From: Pantoea sp050157905
GTDB lineage: Bacteria; Pseudomonadota; Gammaproteobacteria; Enterobacterales; Enterobacteriaceae
Direction of reading: 5' to 3'
DNA: 64,000 nt
Assembly: GCF_050157905.1 (NCBI RefSeq)
Contig: NZ_JBKIWZ010000001.1
Location: 3,224,001 to 3,288,000, forward strand
Below are positions 8,375-18,038 of this stretch, piece after piece. Under the pieces are notes generated by a model, which made no database searches, was not told the DNA's origin, and saw only the letters and a program-made list of their open reading frames with translations. The position numbers and the translations under genes are program-made. Position 1 is the first letter of the stretch, and the number at the start of each line of letters is the position of its first letter.

Positions 8375-9046
8375 ATGCGTATTTTACTGATTGAGGACGA
8401 TCGCCTGATTGGCGACGGCATTAAGGCGGGGCTGAGTAAGCTGGGCTTCAGCGTGGACTGGTTTACTTCGGGTGAAGCGGGCTTTAACGCCCTGGCGGCG
8501 GCGCCCTGGGATGCGGTGATCCTGGATCTTTCACTGCCTGAGCGTGACGGGCTCGATATTCTGCGGCAGTGGCGCCAGCAGGGCAACGATGTGCCCGTAC
8601 TGATCCTGACCGCCCGCGATGCGCTCGACCAGCGGATCGAAGGACTGCAGCAGGGCGCCGACGACTATCTGTGCAAACCCTTCGCCCTGACCGAAGTGGC
8701 CGCTCGCTTACAGGCGCTGATCCGCCGCCGTCACGGCCAGCTGCAGCCTGAACTTCGTCATGGCAATGTGGTGCTGGTCCCGGGCAGCCACAGTGTGATG
8801 TGCAATGGTGAGTCGGTTGCGCTGAAAAGCCGCGAGCTGGCGCTGCTTGAACTCTTTATGCGTAATCCTGGCCGGGTGCTGACGCGCAGCCAGCTGGAAG
8901 AGAAGCTCTACAGCTGGGATGCCGATGTCTCCAGCAACGCAGTGGAAGTGCATATCCATCATCTGCGTAAGAAGCTGGGCAGTCACTTCATCCGTACGCT
9001 GCACGGCGTTGGTTACACTCTGGGAGCCGCCGGATGCGATCAATGA
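8375..9046 (+). CDS. qseB: Two-component response regulator QseB
   Basis: 223 residues, OmpR/PhoB class. The receiver domain (1-115) has the acidic pocket EDD at 7-9, phospho-acceptor Asp51 (VILDLSLP), Thr79 region LTAR and Lys101 (CKPF). A winged-helix DNA-binding domain follows (about 125-218, VSSNAVEVHIHHLRKKLG). It regulates flagella and virulence genes in E. coli together with QseC. Its stop is in the ATGA overlap with qseC. Confidence 0.93.
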   Translation: MRILLIEDDRLIGDGIKAGLSKLGFSVDWFTSGEAGFNALAAAPWDAVILDLSLPERDGLDILRQWRQQGNDVPVLILTARDALDQRIEGLQQGADDYLCKPFALTEVAARLQALIRRRHGQLQPELRHGNVVLVPGSHSVMCNGESVALKSRELALLELFMRNPGRVLTRSQLEEKLYSWDADVSSNAVEVHIHHLRKKLGSHFIRTLHGVGYTLGAAGCDQ

Positions 9047-10374
9047 GCCTGTTTCTGCGGCTCGGCCTCGGCTTTGTACTGCTGCTGGGTATCTGCTGGG
9101 TCAGTGCCAGCCTCAGCGCCTGGTATCAGACCCGCGAAACCCTGGATGAGCTTTTCGATACCCAGCAGATGCTGCTGGCCAAGCGCCTGCTGACACTGGA
9201 TTTCGCCTCGCTCGACAAGGTTACGCTGCCCACTACTAAAGCGATGCTGCGCCACCATCGCGGCGATCAGGATGACGACGCCCTGGCGTTTGCGGTCTTC
9301 ACGCGTGACGGCAGGCAGGTACTGAACGATGGTGATAATGGCCGCTATCTGCCTTTTGAGGCGGAGTATCAGGGATTTCATGAGGGTCAGCTCACCAACG
9401 ATGACGATCGCTGGCGGTTCGTCTGGCTGACCACCCCCGACAGGCAGTTCCGTGTGGTGGTGGGTCAGGAGGTAGAGTACCGTGACGATATGACGCAGGA
9501 TCTGATGCGCGCCAGCGTCCTGCCGTGGCTTATCGCGCTGCCGTTTATGCTGCTGTTACTGATCGCGCTGGTCTGGTCTGAACTGCGGCCACTGAAGACG
9601 CTGGCGCGGCAGCTGGCGCAGCGCGCGCCGGATGACGACACGCCGCTGCAGGCTGACCGCGTGCCGAAAGAGGTTCAGCCGCTGATGATCGCGCTTAACG
9701 GGCTGTTCACTCGCATCAGCGCCATGGTGCAGCGTGAACGGCGTTTTACCTCTGATGCTGCGCATGAGTTGCGCAGCCCGCTGGCGGCGCTGCAGGTGCA
9801 AAGCGAGGTGATCCAGCTGACGGCAGATGATGAAGTAATGCGTACCCATGCGCTGCAGCAGCTGGAAACCGGCATCAGCCGCGCGACCCGGCTGGTGGAT
9901 CAGCTGCTGACGCTCTCGCGGGTGGACGCGGAGGATGCCCGCAGCGCCTTTGAGCCGGTAGCGCTGAAACGCACGGTCCAGGAGACGCTGGCGGCCCAGC
10001 TGCCGCTGGCGGATAAAACGGGCGTCACCCTGCGACTGCATGCGGAGGCCGATCCGCTGCTTCAGGGCAATCCGCTGCTGCTGTCGCTGCTGGTGCGCAA
10101 TCTGCTGGATAACGCTATTCGTTATACACCGGTAGGCAGTGAAGTCGATGTGCGGTTAACGGCGAACAGCCTGTCGGTCGAGGATAATGGCGAGGGTCTG
10201 AGTGACGCCGATCGGCAACGGCTCGGTGAGCGTTTCTGGCGGCCGCCAGGTCAGGAGAAAAGTGGCAGCGGACTGGGACTATCAATCGTCAGTCGAATCG
10301 CGCAGCTGCACGGAATGCATATCACCTTCAGCCAGCGACCCGGCAGCGGGCTCTGCGTCACGCTGCGCTGGTAA
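9034..10374 (+). CDS. qseC: Sensor histidine kinase QseC
   Basis: 446 residues. TM1 (about 5-30), a periplasmic sensor region, TM2 (about 160-182) and a HAMP-like linker precede the HisKA domain with phospho-acceptor His244 in FTSDAAHELRSPL. The HATPase_c domain follows, with the N box LLVRNLLDNAIRY, G1 VEDNGEG and G2 GSGLGLSI. Two starts are possible, 9034 and 9043; the latter makes the ATGA junction with qseB. E. coli QseC is reported to respond to AI-3 and adrenergic signals; whether this one does cannot be read from sequence. Confidence 0.92.
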   Translation: MRSMSLFLRLGLGFVLLLGICWVSASLSAWYQTRETLDELFDTQQMLLAKRLLTLDFASLDKVTLPTTKAMLRHHRGDQDDDALAFAVFTRDGRQVLNDGDNGRYLPFEAEYQGFHEGQLTNDDDRWRFVWLTTPDRQFRVVVGQEVEYRDDMTQDLMRASVLPWLIALPFMLLLLIALVWSELRPLKTLARQLAQRAPDDDTPLQADRVPKEVQPLMIALNGLFTRISAMVQRERRFTSDAAHELRSPLAALQVQSEVIQLTADDEVMRTHALQQLETGISRATRLVDQLLTLSRVDAEDARSAFEPVALKRTVQETLAAQLPLADKTGVTLRLHAEADPLLQGNPLLLSLLVRNLLDNAIRYTPVGSEVDVRLTANSLSVEDNGEGLSDADRQRLGERFWRPPGQEKSGSGLGLSIVSRIAQLHGMHITFSQRPGSGLCVTLRW

Positions 10375-10376
10375 GC

Positions 10377-10396
10377 GCCCGCCCCGTCAGGCGGGC
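10377..10396. terminator. Hairpin between convergent qseC and kup
   Basis: 7-bp GC stem GCCCGCC/GGCGGGC with a 6-nt loop in the 30-bp gap between the two convergent genes. There is no clear U-run on either strand, so a bidirectional terminator role is likely only from its position. Confidence 0.4.
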
Positions 10397-10404
10397 ACGG
10401 TCAA

Positions 10405-12273
10405 TCAAATCTCGACCTGAGTGCCCAGTTCGATCACCCGGTTTGGTGGGATCTCAAACTGGTCCGGCGCACGGAGCGCATTACGCTGCAGTGCCAGGAA
10501 GAGTTTGCCGCGCAGGCGCAGATACCACGGACGTTTGCCGATGATCAGCGATTCGTGCGACATAAAGAAAGAGGTTTCCATCATGCGACAGTTCAGCCCT
10601 TCCAGCCCGCAGCGATGGAAAATCTCCTCAACGTTAGGCGTTTCGCGCCAGCCGTAGCTTGCCACCACCCGCCAGAAGGTGGGCGACAGCTGCTCAATGG
10701 TGACGCGCCGCACGTTATGAACGTAAGGGGCATCTTCTGTCCGCAACGTCAGCAGCACAACCCGCTCATGCAATACTTTGTTGTGCTTAAGGTTATGCAG
10801 CATCGCAAACGGGATCACATTCAGGGCCCGCGACATATAGACCGCTGTGCCAGGCACACGAACGGGCGGTGATTTTTCCAGGGAGGCGATCATCGCCTCC
10901 AGAGAGTTGCCGTGCTCATGCAGGCGGCGCAGCAGGCGGAAACGTTCGCTTTTCCACGTCGTCATGATGATGAACATCACCAGACCAAGGCAGAGCGGCA
11001 GCCAGCCACCCGAGAAGATTTTTACCAGGTTTGCCGTAAACAGCGGCACGTCGATACAGAGCAACAGCGCCAGGATAAGGCCGACCGCCAGCTTGTGCCA
11101 GTGCCAGTTTTTAACCGCGACGGTGCAGGAAAGGATGGATGTCAGCACCATGGTGCCGGTCACGGCGATACCATAGGCCGCGGCCAGGTTACTGGAGTGC
11201 TCGAAGCTGATAATCACAATCAATACGGCAAAATAGAGGACCCAGTTGATAACCGGAATATAAATCTGGCCCGATTCGCGCTCAGAGGTATGAATGATGC
11301 GCATGCCGGGCAGATAACCCAGACGGACCGCCTGACGGGTCAGCGAGAAGACCCCGGAGATCACCGCCTGTGACGCAATCACCGTCGCCAGCGTCGCCAG
11401 GATCAACATCGGGATCAGCGCCCAGTCCGGCGCCAGCAGAAAGAAGGGGTTTTTAATCGCTTTAGGATCGCTGAGTAACAGCGCCCCCTGACCAAAATAG
11501 TTCAGCACCAGCGAAGGCAGCACCACAGAGAACCATGCCAGCCGGATTGGCACTTTGCCGAAGTGCCCCATATCGGCATAGAGTGCTTCAACCCCGGTAA
11601 TCGCCAGTACCACCGCGCCCAGAGCGAAAAAGGAGACCGATTTATAGTGCAGGAAGAACTCGACGGCATAGGCGGGATTCAGCGCATGCAGCACCTCCGG
11701 ATTCTTCATAATGCCGAGTCCGCCAAGCACAGCCAGCACCAGGAACCACAGCAGCATCACCGGGGCAAAGAGTTTTCCCACCATGCCGGTGCCATGTTTC
11801 TGAATCACGAACAGCAGGGTCAGGACCGCAATCGACATCGGCACAATGAAGGGATCCAGCGATGGCGCGGCAATTTCCAGCCCTTCGATGGCTGACATCA
11901 CCGAAATAGCCGGTGTGATCACCACTTCGCCATAGAAGAAGCTGCCGCCAATCAGGCCCATAATCACCAGTATTGCCGTGGCACGCCCCCCGGTATGCCG
12001 GCCCGCCAGCGACATCAGCGTCAGAATGCCGCCCTCACCCGCGTTGTCGGCGCGCATCACATAACTGATATATTTCAGTGAGACCACCAGCACCAGCAGC
12101 CAGAAAATCAGCGACAGAAAGCCAAATACCGCTTCCCGTTCAACACCGAAGCCAAACTGTCCGGAGAGACATTCACGCAGGGTATAGAGCGGACTGGTGC
12201 CGATATCCCCGTAAACAACACCAATCGCGGCCAGCGTTAATCCACGAAGTGACTGCTTATTATCCGAGCTCAT
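10405..12273 (-). CDS. kup: Low-affinity potassium transporter Kup
   Basis: 622 residues starting at MSSDNKQSLRGLTLAAIGVV, exactly the E. coli Kup length; a longer in-frame start at 12357 adds 28 non-conserved residues. KUP/HAK/KT family K+:H+ symporter. Twelve hydrophobic helices include the family motif GVVYGDIGTSPLYTLRE (about 17-33), followed by a cytoplasmic C-terminal domain ending in IELGTQVEI. Single gene, divergent from ravA. Confidence 0.96.
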   Translation of the reverse strand: MSSDNKQSLRGLTLAAIGVVYGDIGTSPLYTLRECLSGQFGFGVEREAVFGFLSLIFWLLVLVVSLKYISYVMRADNAGEGGILTLMSLAGRHTGGRATAILVIMGLIGGSFFYGEVVITPAISVMSAIEGLEIAAPSLDPFIVPMSIAVLTLLFVIQKHGTGMVGKLFAPVMLLWFLVLAVLGGLGIMKNPEVLHALNPAYAVEFFLHYKSVSFFALGAVVLAITGVEALYADMGHFGKVPIRLAWFSVVLPSLVLNYFGQGALLLSDPKAIKNPFFLLAPDWALIPMLILATLATVIASQAVISGVFSLTRQAVRLGYLPGMRIIHTSERESGQIYIPVINWVLYFAVLIVIISFEHSSNLAAAYGIAVTGTMVLTSILSCTVAVKNWHWHKLAVGLILALLLCIDVPLFTANLVKIFSGGWLPLCLGLVMFIIMTTWKSERFRLLRRLHEHGNSLEAMIASLEKSPPVRVPGTAVYMSRALNVIPFAMLHNLKHNKVLHERVVLLTLRTEDAPYVHNVRRVTIEQLSPTFWRVVASYGWRETPNVEEIFHRCGLEGLNCRMMETSFFMSHESLIIGKRPWYLRLRGKLFLALQRNALRAPDQFEIPPNRVIELGTQVEI

Positions 12274-12562
12274 AGAGTTATCTTTTGTTGGAGTCGAAGA
12301 GGCGCAATACCCCTCGCTCAGGCCATCAAAAAGCGCACAGTATGCACGGTTTACCAAAAATTCCTATACCCACTTCACTGCTCAGCCCGGGTCACAAGGC
12401 TGGTCAAGGCGTAAACGCCGCTTTCAACACGGTGTTTGACGGGGCAAACCTTCTGAAACAAAAAAGCTGACAGCTATCAACGCTTTCACGCATGATGATC
12501 TATAGAGTAAGGCGCTTGCTTAAGCGCGGCGGCCCGACGTTCGTAAGGATATTGATGTGATT
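12274..12562. promoter_or_regulatory. Divergent control region of kup and ravA
   Basis: 289 bp without a gene. Upstream of ravA there is CTATAGAGT near 12500, which could serve as a sigma-S-like -10 (ravA is reported to be RpoS-dependent in E. coli), and a small inverted repeat GCGCTTGCTTAAGCGC near 12523-12538. I cannot fix the kup promoter with confidence. Confidence 0.35.
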
Positions 12563-14059
12563 ATGGCTCAACCCCACCTTTTGGCAGAAAGAATTTCTCG
12601 CCTTAGCAATGCGTTAGAAAAAGGATTATATGAGCGGCATCATGCCATTCGCCTCTGCCTGCTGGCGGCACTGAGCGGTGAGAGTGTGTTCCTGCTGGGA
12701 CCGCCCGGTATCGCCAAGAGTCTGATTGCCCGCCGCCTTAAATATGCCTTTCAGCACGCCCGTGCCTTTGAATATCTCATGACCCGTTTTTCCACCCCGG
12801 AAGAGGTGTTTGGCCCGCTCTCCATTCAGGCGCTCAAAGATGAAGGGCGCTATCAGCGTCTGACCCGAGGCTATCTGCCCGACGCGGAGATTGTCTTTCT
12901 GGATGAGATCTGGAAAGCCGGTCCGGCAATCCTGAATACCCTGCTGACCGCCATTAACGAACGCCGCTTCCGCAACGGCGACAGCGAAGAGAAAATCCCG
13001 ATGCGGCTGCTGGTCACTGCCTCTAACGAGTTGCCGGAAGCCGACAGCGGTCTTGAAGCACTCTATGACCGGATGCTGATTCGTCTGTGGCTGGATAACG
13101 TGCATGAGAAACAGAACTTCCGCAGCATGCTGACTCACCAGCAGGATGAGCACACGAATCCGGTCGCGGAATCGCTACGCATCAGCGATGAGGAGTATGC
13201 GCAGTGGCAGCTCAGCATCAGCCAGGTCACGCTGCCTGATGCGGTATTTGAGCTGATTTATCAGCTGCGTCAGCAGCTGGAGAACCAGCCTGCCGCGCCC
13301 TATATTTCCGACCGTCGCTGGAAAAAAGCTATTCACCTGCTGCAGGCGAGTGCCTTTTACAGTGGGCGTAGCGCCATTGCGCCTATCGATCTGATCCTGC
13401 TTAAAGATTGTCTCTGGCATGACGTTGCCTCCATGCAGCTGCTGGAGCGTGAAATCGATCAGCTGATGACGCTGCATGCCTGGCAGCAGCAGCCAATGCT
13501 GCTTAAGCTGCAGCAGATCAAGGCGCGCCGTCTGGCACTGCAGCAGCAGCAGAGCATCGCCCAGGCGATCACCCTTGAAAAACACAGCGGCATGTTCAGC
13601 CGCAAATCCCATTACGATATGCCGGAAAGCCTTATCGATGAACAGCTGACGCTGATGCTGCAGAAGCCGCTGACGCTGCACGATATGCAGGTAACGCACC
13701 TGGTGATCGCCCGTGATGCACTGAATCAGTGGCTGCAGAAAGGGGGCGAGGTGCGCGGCAAGCTTAACGGTATTGGCTTTGCCCAGAGTCTGGATATGCA
13801 GGTAGATGCGCAGCACTGCCTGGCGGTCCGGGATGTCAGCCTGCAGTCGTCGCGTCTGACCCTGCCAGGCGTCAGCACTCACGAGCCACTGCCCGGTGAG
13901 ATCAGCGACGCGCTGGATGCGCTGGAGAGTGAACTGCGTTCTCAGCGCCACCTGTTCAGTCAGCATCAGCGCTGCCTGTTTATCAGCGATGACTGGCTGG
14001 CACGGATTGAAACCAGCCTGCAGGATGTGGCGGAACAGCTTAAACAGGCGCGTAAATGA
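12563..14059 (+). CDS. ravA: MoxR-family AAA+ ATPase RavA
   Basis: 498 residues, same as E. coli. AAA+ core in the first half: Walker A GPPGIAKS (about 45-52), Walker B IVFLDEIWKA, sensor 1 TASNELPEA and the arginine region YDRMLIRLWLD; a C-terminal LARA-type extension follows. RavA forms hexamers, binds the lysine decarboxylase CadA/LdcI and acts with ViaA. A GTG two codons earlier (12557) has better spacing from the AAGGA site and could be the true start. Its stop overlaps the viaA start by 4 nt. Confidence 0.94.
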   Translation: MAQPHLLAERISRLSNALEKGLYERHHAIRLCLLAALSGESVFLLGPPGIAKSLIARRLKYAFQHARAFEYLMTRFSTPEEVFGPLSIQALKDEGRYQRLTRGYLPDAEIVFLDEIWKAGPAILNTLLTAINERRFRNGDSEEKIPMRLLVTASNELPEADSGLEALYDRMLIRLWLDNVHEKQNFRSMLTHQQDEHTNPVAESLRISDEEYAQWQLSISQVTLPDAVFELIYQLRQQLENQPAAPYISDRRWKKAIHLLQASAFYSGRSAIAPIDLILLKDCLWHDVASMQLLEREIDQLMTLHAWQQQPMLLKLQQIKARRLALQQQQSIAQAITLEKHSGMFSRKSHYDMPESLIDEQLTLMLQKPLTLHDMQVTHLVIARDALNQWLQKGGEVRGKLNGIGFAQSLDMQVDAQHCLAVRDVSLQSSRLTLPGVSTHEPLPGEISDALDALESELRSQRHLFSQHQRCLFISDDWLARIETSLQDVAEQLKQARK

Positions 14060-15516
14060 TCTCTGTTGAGACGCTCAGCACCCTGCTCTCGGTGGGTGAG
14101 ACAGAACTGATTGAAGAGCTGATTATTGCTCTGCTGGCGTCTCCCCAGCTGGCCCTGTTTTTTGAAAAATTTCCCGGTCTGAAAAAAGCGCTGTTGCACG
14201 ACGTGCCGCGCTGGCGTGCAGAGATCAATGCGGAACTCAAAGCCACGCCCGTTCCGGCAGCGCTGGCGGAAGAGTTTAAGCTGTTCCAGCAAATACAGCT
14301 GCTCAGCGATCGGGAATTCAGCCACCAGCTGGATACCACCCTCAAAGCGCTTGAAAGCCTGCCATCTCCCTTTCTTGATGAGGCGCACCGGCTGCTTCAG
14401 CATACGGAGACCCGCCAGCTCAGCAGCGCGCAGCACCAGCTTTTTTTGCAGCGCTGGCGGCTGAGCCTGACCTTACAGACCCTGACACTGAATCAGGATG
14501 TGCTGGAGCAGCAGCGCGAACGCCTGATGGCGGAACTGCAGCAGCGTATGGCGCTGAGCGGCCAGCTGGCACCGGTTCTTGGTGACAATGATGAAGCGGC
14601 CGCTGGCCGGTTGTGGGACATGAGCAAGGCGTCACTGCAGCCTGGCGACTATCAGCTGATGCTGCAGTATGGTGATTTTCTGGCGCAACAACCGGAGCTG
14701 ATGAAACTGGCCCAGCAGCTGGGGCGTAGCCGTGAGGCCAAATCGGTGCCGTCTCAGGAGGCATCCATGGAAGCTTTCCACCAGCTGGTACAGGAGCCGG
14801 ATGCCGTTCCGGAAGAAGTGAGCGGTATTCATCAGAGCGACGATGTGCTGCGTCTGTTGCCGCCGGAACTCGCGGCGCTGAGCATCAGCGAACTGGAGCT
14901 GGAGTTTTACCGGCGGCTGGTCGAGAAACGGCTGCTGACCTACAGGCTGCAGGGCGACGCCTGGCATGAAAAGGTGACGATGCGTCCGGCCAGTCATCAA
15001 CAGCATGAGGAGCAGCCACGCGGCCCTTTCATCGTCTGCGTGGATACCTCCGGTTCAATGGGGGGCTTCAATGAGCGCTGCGCCAAAGCCTTTTGCCTGG
15101 CGCTGCTGAAAGTCGCGCTGGCCGATCGCCGCCGCTGCTACATTATGCTGTTCGCCCATGAGGTGATTGGCTATGAACTGACCGGTGATGATGGGCTGGA
15201 ACAGGCGATTCGCTTCCTGAGCCAGCGTTTTCGCGGCGGCACCGATCTGGCCGCCTGCCTCTCCTCGGTGGTAACCCGGATGGAGGGTGTTGCGTGGCAG
15301 GAGGCCGATGCGGTTATCGTCTCCGATTTTATCGCTCAGCGCCTGCCGGAAGAAGTGATCGGCGCGATTAAAAAACGCCAGCGACATAATCAGCAACGTT
15401 TTCATGCCGTGGCGATGTCGGCCCATGGAAAACCCGGCGTTCTGCGCATTTTCGACCATATCTGGCGCTTCGATACCGGCATGAAAAGCCGTCTGCTGCG
15501 GCACTGGCGCCGTTAA
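14056..15516 (+). CDS. viaA: RavA partner with VWA domain, ViaA
   Basis: 486 residues. An alpha-helical N-terminal two-thirds precedes a von Willebrand factor A domain (about 320-486) with the MIDAS sequence DTSGSMGG, a downstream threonine in FRGGTDLAA and the aspartate in VIVSDFIAQ. ViaA stimulates RavA; the pair has been linked to Fe-S/respiratory complexes and aminoglycoside sensitivity in E. coli. Coupled to ravA through ATGA. Confidence 0.94.
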   Translation: MISVETLSTLLSVGETELIEELIIALLASPQLALFFEKFPGLKKALLHDVPRWRAEINAELKATPVPAALAEEFKLFQQIQLLSDREFSHQLDTTLKALESLPSPFLDEAHRLLQHTETRQLSSAQHQLFLQRWRLSLTLQTLTLNQDVLEQQRERLMAELQQRMALSGQLAPVLGDNDEAAAGRLWDMSKASLQPGDYQLMLQYGDFLAQQPELMKLAQQLGRSREAKSVPSQEASMEAFHQLVQEPDAVPEEVSGIHQSDDVLRLLPPELAALSISELELEFYRRLVEKRLLTYRLQGDAWHEKVTMRPASHQQHEEQPRGPFIVCVDTSGSMGGFNERCAKAFCLALLKVALADRRRCYIMLFAHEVIGYELTGDDGLEQAIRFLSQRFRGGTDLAACLSSVVTRMEGVAWQEADAVIVSDFIAQRLPEEVIGAIKKRQRHNQQRFHAVAMSAHGKPGVLRIFDHIWRFDTGMKSRLLRHWRR

Positions 15517-15796
15517 GAGCCTGTCCCGACAAGGGTAATTGTTGCAGACCGTCTGGACAGGGACAGCGCGGAACAACCGGAGCGAACACGGAGTACGTGA
15601 GGATTACTCGCTGTGCTCGCCCCTTCAGGGCCGCCCTGACGGGCGTTCAGGTTGCTAAAGCAGCCTGTGTGAGCACTGCCCAGGTTCAGAGTGGCAAATA
15701 AAATAGCCTGACGGGCAGGCCCTGAGTCATCTGGCAGAAAAGCTTCTTTGCTATAGTAAATTACCGTTTTACTTACTCAGCAATCTGGAGCTTCCT
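15517..15796. other. Gene-free interval upstream of ovoA
   Basis: 280 bp. The left half is rich in short palindromes, such as CGCCC TGA C GGGCG around 15629-15642, and reads like a degraded or dispersed intergenic repeat; I see no second copy in this window. The right half holds the likely ovoA promoter region with an inverted repeat AGTAAA-N7-TTTACT at 15755-15773, a possible operator. Confidence 0.35.
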
Positions 15797-17935
15797 GTGA
15801 CGCCTGCTCAACCCCACCATGATTTGCCCGCCCCGACGCGCACGTTATTGCTCTCCGGTCAGAACATTGAACAAAAACGTGCCGAATTGCTGGCTTATTT
15901 TCTTCAGACCTGGGAACAGTATGAAAGCCTGTTCACCTGCCTGACCGATTCCAGGGCCTGGTTCAATAAAGCTATCCCGCTGCGCCATCCGTTGATCTTC
16001 TATTTTGGTCATACCGCGACCTTCTACATTAATAAGCTGATGGCCGGACGCCTGATTGACACCCGCCTGGACGATCGTATCGAAGCGATGATGGCGATCG
16101 GGGTGGATGAAATGAGCTGGGACGATCTTAACGACAGTCACTATGACTGGCCGACCATTGACGCCGTGCGTGAATACCGCGGACGCGTTAAGGCGCTGGT
16201 CAGCGATCTGATTCAGACCATGCCCATTACGCTGCCGATCACCTGGGAGAGTCCGGCCTGGGTGATCCTGATGGGTATCGAACATGAACGTATTCATCTG
16301 GAAACCTCCAGCGTATTGATACGCCAGCTACCGCTTGAGTGGGTCAGGCCGCAGATCGCCTGGCCGGTCTGCCCGATGGCGCGCCACCAGCGCCAGGCCG
16401 TGCCCGCCAACAGCCTGCTGCCGATGCCCGGCGGCACGGTCACCCTGGGAAAAACCGACGATACCTACGGCTGGGATAATGAATATGGCCGCCAGCAGAT
16501 TACGCTGCAGCCGTTCCAGGCGAGCAAAATGCTGGTCAGCAACGCGGAATATTTTGCGTTTGTTGAAGCCGGTGGCTATCAGGATCGTCGCTGGTGGGAT
16601 GACGAAGGGTGGGGCTGGTGTCAGTTTGCTAACGCGGTGATGCCAACCTTCTGGGTGGGCACGCCTGCGATGCCCGATCAGCTGAAACTGCGCCTGATGT
16701 GCGAAGAGGTTGCGATGCCGTGGGACTGGCCTGCGGAGGTCAATCAGCTGGAGGCAGCCGCATTCTGCCGCTGGAAAGCAGCGCAGACCGGCATGACCAT
16801 CCAGCTACCCTGCGAAGCGGAGTGGGCGCAGCTGCGTGAACAGGTGGCCGGCGATCAGCCGGACTGGGAGCGGGCGCCGGGCAACATCAACCTGGCGTAC
16901 TGGGCTTCCTCTTCGCCGGTTGATCTGTTCGCACAGGGCGAGTTCTTCGATATTGTCGGTAACGTCTGGCAGTGGACCACCACACCGACCAACGGCTTCG
17001 AAGGTTTTAAAGTCCATCCGCTGTACGACGATTTCTCTACTCCGACCTTTGATGGCAAACATTCGTTAATTAAAGGCGGCAGCTGGATCTCGACCGGCAA
17101 CGAAGCGCTGAAATCGGCCCGTTATGCATTCCGCCGCCACTTCTTCCAGCATGCCGGTTTCCGTTATGTGGTCTCCACCCATCAGGAAACCATGGCGCTG
17201 AATCCCTATGAGTCGGATGCCATGGTGTCGCAGTATCTCGACTTCCAGTATGGCCCACGCTACTTCGGTGTCGATAACTACGCTGAAACCCTGGTCAGAC
17301 TGGCGCTTGAGCATACCCGCGCACGTGGCGAGGCGCTGGATATTGGTTGTGCCACCGGACGCGCCAGCTTTGAACTGGCCCGCCATTTTGATCGGGTAAC
17401 CGGCATGGATTATTCGGCACGCTTTATCGATGTGGCGCTGCAGCTGGCCAGCGGCGAAGACTTCCGTTATCTGCTGCCTCAGGAGGGCGATCTGGTCGAG
17501 TATCGTCAGGTGCGCCTGAAAGATTTTGCACCAGAGAGCGAACTGGCGCAGCGGATCCAGTTTGTACAGGGCGACGCCTGCAACCTTAAACCGCAGCCCG
17601 AACGTTACGATCTGGTGCTCGCCTCTAACCTGATCGATCGTCTGCGACAGCCTGCGCGTTTCCTGCACGACGTAACGCCAATGCTGCGTCAGGGTGGTAT
17701 TCTGCTGCTTTCATCGCCCTATACCTGGCTGGAGGCGTTCACACCGAAAGAGAACTGGCTGGGCGGCGTACGCGAAAACGGAGAAGCACTGACGACGCTG
17801 CAGGCGCTGCAACGTCTGCTGGCGACCGACTTTGAGCAGATTGGCGAACCGCAGGATGTTCCCTTTGTGATCCGCGAGACGGCCCGCAAGTTCCAGCACA
17901 CGCTGGCGCAGGTCACGCTCTGGCGTAAACGTTAA
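15797..17935 (+). CDS. ovoA: OvoA: 5-histidylcysteine sulfoxide synthase with fused 4-mercaptohistidine methyltransferase
   Basis: 712 residues in three parts. First is a DinB-like helical domain with the iron-binding pattern His163-x3-His167-x-Glu169 (HERIHLE). Second is an FGE-sulfatase (formylglycine-generating-enzyme-like) domain, about 210-465, ending in GGSWISTGNEALKSARYAFR. Third is a C-terminal SAM methyltransferase, about 480-712, with motif I ALDIGCATGRASFELA. This architecture defines OvoA, the non-haem iron enzyme that joins cysteine to histidine in ovothiol synthesis and methylates the product; Erwinia tasmaniensis OvoA is a characterised example. GTG start with TCTGGAG 6 nt upstream. 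The C-S lyase OvoB is not in this window. It occupies the place of asnA in E. coli. Confidence 0.92.
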   Translation: MTPAQPHHDLPAPTRTLLLSGQNIEQKRAELLAYFLQTWEQYESLFTCLTDSRAWFNKAIPLRHPLIFYFGHTATFYINKLMAGRLIDTRLDDRIEAMMAIGVDEMSWDDLNDSHYDWPTIDAVREYRGRVKALVSDLIQTMPITLPITWESPAWVILMGIEHERIHLETSSVLIRQLPLEWVRPQIAWPVCPMARHQRQAVPANSLLPMPGGTVTLGKTDDTYGWDNEYGRQQITLQPFQASKMLVSNAEYFAFVEAGGYQDRRWWDDEGWGWCQFANAVMPTFWVGTPAMPDQLKLRLMCEEVAMPWDWPAEVNQLEAAAFCRWKAAQTGMTIQLPCEAEWAQLREQVAGDQPDWERAPGNINLAYWASSSPVDLFAQGEFFDIVGNVWQWTTTPTNGFEGFKVHPLYDDFSTPTFDGKHSLIKGGSWISTGNEALKSARYAFRRHFFQHAGFRYVVSTHQETMALNPYESDAMVSQYLDFQYGPRYFGVDNYAETLVRLALEHTRARGEALDIGCATGRASFELARHFDRVTGMDYSARFIDVALQLASGEDFRYLLPQEGDLVEYRQVRLKDFAPESELAQRIQFVQGDACNLKPQPERYDLVLASNLIDRLRQPARFLHDVTPMLRQGGILLLSSPYTWLEAFTPKENWLGGVRENGEALTTLQALQRLLATDFEQIGEPQDVPFVIRETARKFQHTLAQVTLWRKR

Positions 17936-17940
17936 GTGAA

Positions 17941-17966
17941 CCGGCAGCGGCGCCCGTCGCTGCCGG
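17941..17966 (+). terminator. Hairpin after ovoA
   Basis: Perfect 9-bp stem CCGGCAGCG/CGCTGCCGG with an 8-nt loop just past the ovoA stop. No U-tract follows, so it may work only as a weak or Rho-assisted terminator before asnC. Confidence 0.5.
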
Positions 17967-18038
17967 GAGTTGCCTGAACCGCTATTTTGCTGCACATTCA
18001 CCCCTGTTGACTCAAGCAGACCTATAACGAGGATGGCC

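Noticed and set aside
13175..13966. 263-codon minus-strand frame opposite ravA
   Set aside because: Gln/Leu-rich reverse-complement shadow of ravA with no independent support.
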